32,486 nucleotides of DNA from Verrucomicrobiota bacterium (GTDB taxonomy: Bacteria; Verrucomicrobiota; Verrucomicrobiia; Chthoniobacterales; Terrimicrobiaceae), in the NCBI GenBank assembly GCA_009886045.1, contig VFJO01000144.1, positions 1 to 32,486 on the forward strand, given 5' to 3'. A program made the position numbers and the translations under genes. Position 1 is the first letter of the stretch, and each line of letters begins with the position of its first letter. Below, one piece after another: positions 19,348 through 28,006 of the stretch. Below the pieces are notes generated by a model. That model did not search any database. It was given only the letters and a program-made list of their open reading frames with translations, and was not told the DNA's origin.

Positions 19348-19845
19348 TCACCAAATCAACGCATTCATCTCATCCTGATATGGCCAATCCTCGGCTCTTG
19401 CCACCAAGCTGGCCCGCACCGGGTTTTCGACCACATACCGCCACTTGTCGTCGTAGCTTTCCTCTCGTCTTAACTGGGTATCCCAGAAATCGCGCTGCCA
19501 GACTGGCGCGTCTTGCGGCTTTGGCCAATGTCGCGCGGCATGGGATTTCCAATACGAAACCCACTGCTGAAGCGGTGGCGATTGAGGCATTGCAGGCGAG
19601 CAAAAAAGGTGCAGGTGATCTGGCATGAGCACATAACGGCCAACGATCCACGAATCGGCTTCACACCATGACTCGCGAAGCAGTGTATGGACATCGTCAT
19701 GTGCCAAGATCGGCTTCTTGCCATTCGTGCAAAAAGTCAGAAAAACAACAATCGGCTCGTTGAAGCCCTCATGTAAATCCTGATGAACCGGTTGTCGACG
19801 TCCAAGCTTCTCCATGCCGTTAACCCTGCGTAATTTGCCCGACAT
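19348..19845 (-). mobile_element. REP-associated tyrosine transposase (RAYT, Y1_Tnp/IS200-like HUH domain)
   Basis: IVVFLTFCTNGKKPILA, GRYVLMPDHLHLFCSP (HUH-type HLH), WQRDFWDTQLRREESYDDKWRYVVENPVRASLVARAEDWPYQDEMNAL (catalytic Tyr region). Start may be the internal M at residue 11. Confidence 0.88.
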
Positions 19846-19856
19846 CTATCAATCAA

Positions 19857-20235
19857 AAACTGGAGCGACGGCCTCCGCAGGCCGCGCTTGCGCGCGGGAA
19901 ATCACGGCGCTGACGGAGCAGCGCCCTCCAGTTGAGCTATGGAGGGATGACCGCCGTGTCGTCCCATTTTTGCGAGGCGAAGCCGCGCCTTCATTTGAAG
20001 TTGGCGAGATGCGCGCGGGAAATCACGGCGCTGACGGAGCAGCGCCCTCCAATTGGGCTATGGAGGGACGACCTCTGTGTCGTCCGATTTTTGTGAGGCG
20101 AAGCCGCGCCCTCATTTAAGTTGGCGGGCTGTGCGGGGAAATCACGGCGCTGACGGAGCAGTGCCCTCCAGTTGAGCTATGGAGGGATGACCGCCGTGTC
20201 GTCCGATTTTTGCGAGGCGAAGCTGCGCCCCATTC
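19857..20235. repeat. Tandem BIME-like array: three ~120-bp units each carrying an R1 hairpin, an R2 hairpin in opposite orientation and a conserved linker
   Basis: R1 stems start at 19906, 20027, 20146 (spacing 121 and 119). R2 stems at 19945-19964 (GGATGAC cgccgt GTCGTCC), 20066-20085 (GGACGAC ctctgt GTCGTCC), 20185-20204. Linker ATTTTTG(C/T)GAGGCGAAGC(C/T)GCGCC follows each R2. Confidence 0.93.
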
Positions 20236-20305
20236 CAGTTGTAGGCGATTGGGGCCGTTTTTTCTGTGATGGAAATCCGGTGTCGGCATCTGTACTTTGG
20301 TTGGC

Positions 20306-21283
20306 ATGAACCGCCGGGAGAGCCTTATCAATCAAGAGCCAGTGGCTAACCGCGACGCGTGGGGGCGTTGGGTGTTGCTGGGTTTGGTGGTTTCCATTTT
20401 GTTGCACCTCGCGTTTTTAAATTGGTCGCGTCATTTTCAGGTCGAGCGAGCCAGCGAGGAGCCGGTGGAACAAATCATTCCTCGCCAGTTCAAGGTGGAG
20501 AGGGTGGAGATCGACCCGAGTCGTTTATCCCCCGAGAAGGACGGGCCAGCGAAGGCGCGGGTTCTGCCGGTGGACGTGCCCTTGCCGGAGGAGAATTTTT
20601 CATCGGAAAAGATTTTCTCCAAGTCTCCGGATGCAAAAAATCCTCCTCGCTTGGACACGGCGATCTTGAATGAAAAGCCAACGCTGGGCGAGGCGGTGAC
20701 GCAAAGTGCGCCGATTTCGAGTTCCATTCCCTTGGCGGCGGATGCCCCGATGGAAGATATGTTGAGGGAGATTCCCGCTCTCAAGAGCGATCCGCTGGCT
20801 TCTCTGCCTCAACCTGTTTCCGTCTCGCAGGCTGGAAAAACCAGCCCAGCCCAGCCCGCTGATGGGCGAGGATTCACCAATCTCGATGAGCTTCTGGCTC
20901 AGACTGGGCCCCTCTCTCCCGAGACCGCTCCGATCCTGTTGCCGGGGGATCTGTTGTTCGACTACGACACCTACCGTCTGCAAGATGGAGCTATTTCAAG
21001 CATGCAAAAACTCGGCCAGCTCCTCTTGCGCACGCCCCGCTCGCGTTTTCTGATCGAGGGGCACAGTGATTCGTTTGGGCCGGATGACTACAACCTCCGC
21101 CTCAGCGAACTTCGTGCCGAAACCGTGAAGGAATGGCTGATTTCCTCCGTGGGGATTCCTGCGGATTCCATCGAGACTCGCGGCTTTGGGGAGTCGCGTC
21201 TTGTGGCCCCTGCGACCGGCTCGATCGAAGAACAACAAATCAATCGTCGAGTGGAAATCGTCATTCGTCCACCCGCGCCATGA
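20306..21283 (+). CDS. Single-TM envelope protein with C-terminal OmpA-like peptidoglycan-binding domain
   Basis: TM WVLLGLVVSILLHLAFLNW near N-terminus, Pro-rich linker, OmpA-like LLFDYDTYRLQDGAISSMQKLGQLLL...FLIEGHSDSFGPDDYNLRLSELRAETVKEWLI...GIPADSIETRGFGESR...NRRVEIVI. Start ATG 20306. Confidence 0.87.
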   Translation: MNRRESLINQEPVANRDAWGRWVLLGLVVSILLHLAFLNWSRHFQVERASEEPVEQIIPRQFKVERVEIDPSRLSPEKDGPAKARVLPVDVPLPEENFSSEKIFSKSPDAKNPPRLDTAILNEKPTLGEAVTQSAPISSSIPLAADAPMEDMLREIPALKSDPLASLPQPVSVSQAGKTSPAQPADGRGFTNLDELLAQTGPLSPETAPILLPGDLLFDYDTYRLQDGAISSMQKLGQLLLRTPRSRFLIEGHSDSFGPDDYNLRLSELRAETVKEWLISSVGIPADSIETRGFGESRLVAPATGSIEEQQINRRVEIVIRPPAP

Positions 21284-24021
21284 ACCAACCGACAGAGCCT
21301 CACACTCTCGAAAAATCCGCGCTCGCACTCTCGAAGAGTGTCCGTTCCGGCAAAGGGGATCCGGTTCCACTTTTCAAAAACTTCCGCAAGGAAGAGGAGG
21401 ACCGCCTGTGTGCTTGGCATAATGCGGCAGGAGGCGGGCGCGAGGTTGCCCGACAGCGCTCCGATATGGTGGATATTCTCTTCCGCGAGCTTTTTGAGAG
21501 TGTGGTGCGACGTATCGGGAAAAAATCTCTCGCCGGGCGTCTCTCGGTGGCGGCCTTCGGCGGCTACGGACGTCGCGAGCTCACCCCGATGAGCGATGTG
21601 GACATCATTTTTTTGGAGGACAAAAACGTGGTGGACAAAGAAGTAGAGGAAATCATCCGCCAGACGCTATTGGCTCTCTGGGATATTGGATTCAAAGTCG
21701 GGCATGCCACGCGCTCGATCAGCGAGGCGCTCGAAAAGTGCAATGAGGATCCGATTACAAAAACCTCGATGCTTGAGTGCCGATTTCTCGCCGGGGAGCG
21801 CGAGGTTTTTAACCGCTTTAAAGAGCTTTTTCAGGATGAGTGCGTGCGTGGCCATGCGGACCAGTACATCGCTTGGCGGCTGCAGAATCAGGCCGAGCAA
21901 CGGGTAAAATATGGCCGCACTGTCTTCATGCAGGAGCCGAATATCAAGAGTGGCACCGGGAGCCTGAGGGATTATCAGAGCCTCCTCTGGATTTCCCAAT
22001 TCAAGCTAGGCATCACCTCCACATCAAAGCTTGTTGAGGCAAAGGTGCTCCGCGACAGCGACCGGCGGCGCCTCGAGAAAAGCTACGATTTCATGCTGCG
22101 TACCCGGGCCACGATGCAATACCTGAACGGCCGCTCGGCCGATATCCTCACGCTCCAGCTCCAAGGGCGCGTCGCCAACGAATTCGTCTATCCCCAAAAA
22201 AGTATTCTCCGCAAGGTCGAGGCCTTCATGCGCGACTACTACGGCCACGCCCGCACGATATATTTGATCACCGAAGGCGCCATCCGAAAAATGGAGGCCG
22301 CCCAAGATAACAATCCTAAAACGATTCTCAGCCTCTTCGGCGTGCGTCAAAAGCCTGAGAAGTTGGATCGATTCATCCTCAGAAATGGTCAGATCGAACC
22401 CGAATCGCGCGAGATTTTTAATGATGACCCCCACCGCCTCATGCGGGCATTTCACCACGCTCAAGTCCGGCAACTTGAATTCCATCCCGAGTTGGTGGAT
22501 CTGATCCGCCGCCGCCTTCATCTCATCGATCGCACGTTCCAGTACTCGATTGCCGCTCGGGAGACGTTCTTTGCGATCCTCTCGCGTAAAGGTGAGGTCG
22601 GTCGCACGCTCCGCCTGATGCATGATCTCGGTGTCCTCGGCCGATACATTCCGGAATTCGGCGCGCTGGATTGTCTGGTGCAGCATGAGTTCTACCATCG
22701 CTACACGGCAGATGAGCACACGCTGGTGTGCATCGAGAAACTTGATGCGGTCCTCTTTGCACCTGAAAAAAAACTCACCGGCTACCGCCAGATTTTCCAG
22801 AAACTCGAAGATCCCTCGGTTCTCTACCTTTCGATCTTGCTCCATGATGTCGGGAAGGCTGCAAACACGCGCCACCATGAAGAAGCCGGAGCTGTCCTCG
22901 CACACAAGGTAGCCCGCCGTCTTCAGCTCACCCCAGACCGCAGGCGCATGCTCCTCACGCTTGTGGATTCCCACTACGTTCTTTCGAAAATGGCTCAAAG
23001 CCGGAATCTCGAAGACTCGGCCACTGTGGAGGAGTTCGGTCGCATCATTCGCAACCGCAAAAATCTCGACGCACTCATGCTGCTCACTCTCGCCGATGGC
23101 ATGGGCACGAGCGATCAGAATTGGTCGGATTGGAAGGAAGGCTTGGTCTGGACGCTCTACCGGCGTGCAGGGCAATGGCTGGAGGGGGGAGTCGATGCGA
23201 TGGAGCAAAGTCGCCGCGACCGCCAAGCTCAAAAATCTCTGTCCCTCGACTTGCTCGGAGACGATTTTCGTGAGGAGGCGGATGCCCATTTTCACTTCAT
23301 GCCGCTGCGGTATTTTCAAATGTACGAGCCGCTTGAAATTGCTGAACATTTGCGACTCTTTCGCACGTTCTTCGAAAATCGGAATGCGGATGACGCCGCC
23401 GCGCTTGCGCCGTGCCTGAAGTGGGTGCCATGCCCTGAGAAGGGCTACACCGAAGTATGGGTCTGCGGTTGGGACCGTCCGCGCTTGCTGGAACGCATTG
23501 CCGGGGCGTTCTTGTCTGTGCGCCTGAATATTCTGAGCGCGGACATCTTCACCCGTACCGACAGCCTCGCGTTGGACATTTTCCGGGTCGCTGGAACGAA
23601 TCTCATGCCAATCACCAGCCCGCGTGACATCGTCTCCGTCGAGAAGCACCTCGTCGAAGCGTTGCAATATGAGGACTATGATTTCCGTTCGCATCTCAGC
23701 AAGGAGACGCGTTTGCTGACCTATCGCCTCTCACAGGAGTTTGATCTGCCCACGAGCATCAAAATCGATAACGAGTCGCATCCCGTTTATACACTCATCG
23801 ACATTCAGACCCCCAACCGACTTGGTCTCCTCTACGATCTCCTCCGCGCCATGGGCGATTGTGGCCTGCGTATAGAAATCTCGCGCATCACGACCGAGAT
23901 GGATGTGGCGATGGATTCCTTCTATGTGTACGGGCTTGATGGCTCTAAAATCCTCTCAACTCCTGCTATTAAGCATCTTCAAGAGGCACTTCATCGGGCC
24001 GCTGTGAAAAATCCCGAATGA
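21280..24021 (+). CDS. glnD: [Protein-PII] uridylyltransferase/uridylyl-removing enzyme-like (GlnD)
   Basis: Nucleotidyltransferase motif FGGYGRRELTPMSDVDIIFL, HD domain LYLSILLHDVGKAANTRHHEEAG, two C-terminal ACT-like regions. Start ATG 21280 overlaps the upstream stop (ATGA), not 21133. Confidence 0.9.
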   Translation: MNQPTEPHTLEKSALALSKSVRSGKGDPVPLFKNFRKEEEDRLCAWHNAAGGGREVARQRSDMVDILFRELFESVVRRIGKKSLAGRLSVAAFGGYGRRELTPMSDVDIIFLEDKNVVDKEVEEIIRQTLLALWDIGFKVGHATRSISEALEKCNEDPITKTSMLECRFLAGEREVFNRFKELFQDECVRGHADQYIAWRLQNQAEQRVKYGRTVFMQEPNIKSGTGSLRDYQSLLWISQFKLGITSTSKLVEAKVLRDSDRRRLEKSYDFMLRTRATMQYLNGRSADILTLQLQGRVANEFVYPQKSILRKVEAFMRDYYGHARTIYLITEGAIRKMEAAQDNNPKTILSLFGVRQKPEKLDRFILRNGQIEPESREIFNDDPHRLMRAFHHAQVRQLEFHPELVDLIRRRLHLIDRTFQYSIAARETFFAILSRKGEVGRTLRLMHDLGVLGRYIPEFGALDCLVQHEFYHRYTADEHTLVCIEKLDAVLFAPEKKLTGYRQIFQKLEDPSVLYLSILLHDVGKAANTRHHEEAGAVLAHKVARRLQLTPDRRRMLLTLVDSHYVLSKMAQSRNLEDSATVEEFGRIIRNRKNLDALMLLTLADGMGTSDQNWSDWKEGLVWTLYRRAGQWLEGGVDAMEQSRRDRQAQKSLSLDLLGDDFREEADAHFHFMPLRYFQMYEPLEIAEHLRLFRTFFENRNADDAAALAPCLKWVPCPEKGYTEVWVCGWDRPRLLERIAGAFLSVRLNILSADIFTRTDSLALDIFRVAGTNLMPITSPRDIVSVEKHLVEALQYEDYDFRSHLSKETRLLTYRLSQEFDLPTSIKIDNESHPVYTLIDIQTPNRLGLLYDLLRAMGDCGLRIEISRITTEMDVAMDSFYVYGLDGSKILSTPAIKHLQEALHRAAVKNPE

Positions 24022-26537
24022 CGCCTCGATTTGCCACGCTGTTTTGGAGACAGATCCTACGTCCCTGGGCTGCGCATCCCTTGCTGCCCCTGCTCAATAT
24101 CTTCGGCATCGCACTCGGTATCGCCGTTTTTCTTTCGATCCAGATGGCCAATCGCGGGGCGCTCGCAAGTTTTCAAAATGCCGTGGGACTCGTCGCCGGC
24201 CGCGCCAATCTGGAAATACGAGGCGACCTCCCTGAGGACATTTTCCCCCTCGTCACAAAAACTCCTGGTATCAGCCTGGCGACGCCCCTAGTTGAGGGCA
24301 TCGTAACGCTTCCTGATATGCTGGGAGAATATTTCCGGATTCTAGGGGTTGATCCCTTTACCGGTTCCGAATTGCGTGTGTTTGAGCTTGGCGATCCCGC
24401 AGGAGGGGCCTTGGACCTGGAAATGTGGCTGCGCGAGCCCAATGTGATCGCCGTTCCTCCTCGCGATGACCTCTCCGACGAAGTTCGCGTTCTTGCAGCG
24501 GGGCGCTCTGTGATGCTGCGTCGAGGATTTCACTTAAAAACCGACGATGCCGCAGTGGCCTCAGATCCTCGCATCGCTGCCATGGATATCGGATGGGCTC
24601 AGCAATTGCTCGATCTCGGTCCGCGCCTGACATCTATCCAAATTCGCGTTGAGAATCCTCTGGCGATGGATGAGGTGATCGCATCGCTTCGGAAAATTTC
24701 ACCCCCCGATGCCGTTATTGGCCCGCCGGCCCGGCGTGGTGCCGATACCGAGCTGATGTTAGCCGCCTTCCAATTAAACCTCACCGCCCTCAGCCTTGTT
24801 TCCATGATTGTGGGGGTTTATCTCATCTACAATAGCCTTTCAGCAGCTGTGGTTCGCAGGAGACATGATATCGGGATTCTGCGTGCGAATGGGGCCACGA
24901 AGCTCGAAGTGATGGCGCTCTTCATCGGGGAGGGTCTCTGTGCCGGCTTTCTCGGAACGCTGCTCGGCCTTGTTTTTGCTGGTCCGCTGGCCGCAATTCT
25001 TGCCGCGCCAGTGAGCCAGACCGTCTCTTCACTCTACGCACTCGTCTCGGTGGAAAATCCCGCTCTTACCCGAGGGCAAGTCCTGCTCGCCTTTGCAGCG
25101 GGTCTCGGCGCTTCGCTTGTCGCGGCATGGCGTCCGGCATCGGAAGCCGCGGCTTGTGATCCAGCGATTGTTCTGCGGACTGGATCACAGGGCGATTCGT
25201 TTGCGCGCGAGTCTCGTCACTGGGCGCCATGGGGCCTTGGCTGCCTGATCCTCTCGACGGCATTCTCTTGGTGGGCGTTGCATGGGGGCGGAAGGTTCCT
25301 CGGTTTTGCCTCCGTCGGGCTCTTGATAGCAGGTTTTTCCCTTCTCGTTCCATCGGTCGTGAATCTTTTTGTCCGCCTCGTTCACGGTCCTGGCTGGATG
25401 GTTCGTCTTGCATCCCAGCACCTCGGTCGCTCGTTGCATCGAAATGCCGTGACCATAGCGGCGCTCACTGTCGCTGTGGCCATGACGGTGAGTGTCTCTG
25501 TCATGATTCACTCCTTCCGCGCGAGTGTCACCTCTTGGCTTGGCGAAACCCTTGTGGCCGATCTTTTCATCGCGCCCGCTGCCAATGAAATTGCAGGCTT
25601 GCAGAGTTTCTTACCCCCCGCCGCTGTGGAATGGGTGAGGCGCGATCCCCGCGTGAGGGAACTTGGCACCTTCCGTGAAATGCTTGTGCCATGGGGTGAA
25701 AAAACAGCCAACCTCGCAATTATTGACGGCAGCGCGCGAGGGGAATTCGATTTCGTTGAGGGTCCAGCCGATGCCGCCAAAAAGTTTCACGATGCAGGCA
25801 TGGTCGCGGTCTCGGAGAGCTTCGCCAATCGTCACGGCACCAAGCCCGGCGACCTTCTCGAGTTTCTGTCGCCCAAAGGCCCCGCCCCGTTTCGTGTGGT
25901 GGGTATCCTCAAAGATTTCACGCGTGATAGCGGGCTCGTGATGATTGATAGGGCAAACTTTCGCAAATACTGGAGCGATGAGCGCCTTCACTCGCTCTCT
26001 ATCAGCATGCAGATGCCATCTGACTCCGCAAGCCTCGCCGACGATTTTCGTGCAGAGTTTGGACGCCAAGGCGAGTTTTCGATTTATACGAACTCCGACC
26101 TTCGCCGTCGCGTTATGGAAATTTTCGACCAGACCTTTGCTGTCACATCCGTGCTGCGAGCCATCGCCGTCGTCGTAGCAATTGCCGGGGTTCTTCTCTC
26201 GCTCACCACACTCATCGTGGAACGCGAACGCGAAATCGGCATCTTGCGCTCGCAAGGGGCATCCTGCTCGCAAATCCGTGGACTCATCTTCTGTGAAGCA
26301 GCCATGATCGGGTTTCTCGCCTCCATCATTGGCCTTCTCTGCGGTGGCTGCATGGCCATGGTGCTCACATGGGTCATTAATAAATCCTTTTTCGGATGGA
26401 CCATCGAGCTCCGGTATCCTCTTGATGTGCTGCTTTCCACCCCGCTCTGGATCATTCCTGCAGCTATTTTCGCAGCGTGGCTCCCTGCTCGACGCGCGTC
26501 ACTCATCCCTCCGGCACGAGCTCTTCGCTGTGAATAG
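24018..26537 (+). CDS. ABC transporter permease with two FtsX-like domains
   Basis: 839 aa; GIALGIAVFLSIQMANRGALASFQ, RRRHDIGILRANGATKLEVMALFIGEGLCAG, second half EREREIGILRSQGASCSQIRGLIFCEAAMIGF; ATGA overlap with glnD. Confidence 0.9.
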   Translation: MTPRFATLFWRQILRPWAAHPLLPLLNIFGIALGIAVFLSIQMANRGALASFQNAVGLVAGRANLEIRGDLPEDIFPLVTKTPGISLATPLVEGIVTLPDMLGEYFRILGVDPFTGSELRVFELGDPAGGALDLEMWLREPNVIAVPPRDDLSDEVRVLAAGRSVMLRRGFHLKTDDAAVASDPRIAAMDIGWAQQLLDLGPRLTSIQIRVENPLAMDEVIASLRKISPPDAVIGPPARRGADTELMLAAFQLNLTALSLVSMIVGVYLIYNSLSAAVVRRRHDIGILRANGATKLEVMALFIGEGLCAGFLGTLLGLVFAGPLAAILAAPVSQTVSSLYALVSVENPALTRGQVLLAFAAGLGASLVAAWRPASEAAACDPAIVLRTGSQGDSFARESRHWAPWGLGCLILSTAFSWWALHGGGRFLGFASVGLLIAGFSLLVPSVVNLFVRLVHGPGWMVRLASQHLGRSLHRNAVTIAALTVAVAMTVSVSVMIHSFRASVTSWLGETLVADLFIAPAANEIAGLQSFLPPAAVEWVRRDPRVRELGTFREMLVPWGEKTANLAIIDGSARGEFDFVEGPADAAKKFHDAGMVAVSESFANRHGTKPGDLLEFLSPKGPAPFRVVGILKDFTRDSGLVMIDRANFRKYWSDERLHSLSISMQMPSDSASLADDFRAEFGRQGEFSIYTNSDLRRRVMEIFDQTFAVTSVLRAIAVVVAIAGVLLSLTTLIVEREREIGILRSQGASCSQIRGLIFCEAAMIGFLASIIGLLCGGCMAMVLTWVINKSFFGWTIELRYPLDVLLSTPLWIIPAAIFAAWLPARRASLIPPARALRCE

Positions 26538-26610
26538 TCGCGAGCTCTCAGGCCAGATTCTGAGTTGAACGACCAATCCAATCCCAAGCACAAAAAAAGC
26601 AGGGGTCAGG

Positions 26611-27939
26611 CTAGCTGGCCACCGATTCTTCCTGAGGCCGGCCTGTCTTGTGCCCGCAGCCTGAAGTAACGCCATTAAAAGGTTGGACGTCTGCACCTTC
26701 GAGTCGGCGGGCTGGTTTTGCGGCAAAATTGAAGCGCACGTTGGCCCAAGTGTCACCCGGTTGGGCATCAATGCCGAGCGCGCCGGTGGGTTCGTAGCCG
26801 CAATGGACCATACAGTTCTCGCAGCGGGGGTCGCGCGCGATGCCATTCACCACGCCATAATTTTCCCATGGTGTGTCCTCGAGGAGGTCGCTGTAGCTGG
26901 AGTGATGCGTCTCGGTCATGAGATAGCAGGGGCCTTTCCAGCCTTTTACATTTCGCGTCGGGATCGCCCATGCGGAACAAGTGAGATCGCGATTGCCCGC
27001 CAGGAAATCCAGGTAAAGCGGAGTCCCGAAGAAGGTATACCGCTCACCCCAAGCGCGAATATTTTTAAACTTCTTCTTCGTCATCTCTCGGGTCAGAAAA
27101 AAGTTTTCTGGTTGCAGGTTGAGGCGTTTCATCATGTCTTTCTTCGCCGCATCGTAGTCATAGCCAGGAGAGATCGTGTGTCCATCGACACCGAGCCAAG
27201 AGAGGTAGTCAAACATCTGCTCGAGTTCGGCCATCTCTGTTTCCTTGTACACAGTGGTATTTGTAGCGACTTGGTAGCCGAGTGCCTTCGCCATACGGAT
27301 GGCGGCAATGCATTCTTGAAAAACGCCCTCACGTTCCACGATGAGATCGTGTGTGCGCTCCAAGCCATCCAAGTGCACGTTCCAATACATCCACCGGGAA
27401 GGTGCGATGACATGTCCTGACGAGGGTTTTGCTAAGCGAATTTCGGCCGCTTGCGTGGCAGTGATCAATTCTTCGCTGAGTAGAATTTCGAGCTCACGCG
27501 AGGTTTTTGAAGGATCACGTAGGAACTCGGACGCGAGGTAGTCTCGCATTTTTTTTCGCATGAACATCCCGTTCGTGCAGATGTAAACAATCCGTCGCTG
27601 AGCAAGCAGACCTCCTACAAGGCTTTCGATCTGAGGATAAATGAGAGGCTCGCCTCCACAGATCGAAATCATGGGAGCTTGGCATTCCTCCGCGGCACCG
27701 AGGCAATCGTCGAGGGACATCACATCTTTGAGCGATGTCGAATATTCTCGAATGCGTCCACAGCCAGTGCAGGTCAGGTTGCAGGTATGGAGCGGCTCAA
27801 GCTGCAGAACAGTCGCAAACTTTTTGATGCCGCGCGCTTTTTTTCCGATGATGTAGCCCGCAATGCGCGCCGTGAGTGCGAGAGGAAACCTCATGTGCCG
27901 CATGACATAGAGCCCCGTGCTGTGAGTCAAGTCCCGCAA
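26611..27939 (-). CDS. Radical SAM protein, HpnH-like (DUF3463-type C-terminus)
   Basis: CNLTCTGCG (CX3CX2C) cluster motif, SICGGEPLIYPQI, NVHLDGLERTHDLIVEREGVF, GPCYLMTETHHSSYSDLLEDTPWENYG...DPRCENCMVHCGYEP. Start could be internal M at 27903 or 27894. Confidence 0.8.
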   Translation of the reverse strand: MRDLTHSTGLYVMRHMRFPLALTARIAGYIIGKKARGIKKFATVLQLEPLHTCNLTCTGCGRIREYSTSLKDVMSLDDCLGAAEECQAPMISICGGEPLIYPQIESLVGGLLAQRRIVYICTNGMFMRKKMRDYLASEFLRDPSKTSRELEILLSEELITATQAAEIRLAKPSSGHVIAPSRWMYWNVHLDGLERTHDLIVEREGVFQECIAAIRMAKALGYQVATNTTVYKETEMAELEQMFDYLSWLGVDGHTISPGYDYDAAKKDMMKRLNLQPENFFLTREMTKKKFKNIRAWGERYTFFGTPLYLDFLAGNRDLTCSAWAIPTRNVKGWKGPCYLMTETHHSSYSDLLEDTPWENYGVVNGIARDPRCENCMVHCGYEPTGALGIDAQPGDTWANVRFNFAAKPARRLEGADVQPFNGVTSGCGHKTGRPQEESVAS

Positions 27940-28006
27940 GCTTGACCTTGCACGCCCAAACGCCGAAATCTCTGAAGGTCGTTAAACAGCAAAAGGGAAA
28001 ATACAC

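Noticed and set aside
19857-20235. Possible CRISPR array
   Set aside because: Units of ~120 bp are similar along their whole length, with no constant short repeat plus unique spacers, and no cas genes nearby; the hairpin/REP interpretation fits better.
21133-21279. Upstream extension of the glnD ORF
   Set aside because: Overlaps the OmpA domain out of frame; ATG 21280 in the ATGA overlap is the better start.
22024-23694. 556-aa antisense ORF within glnD
   Set aside because: Opposite strand of a well-supported gene; no recognisable motifs; typical of long spurious ORFs in GC-rich codon-biased DNA.
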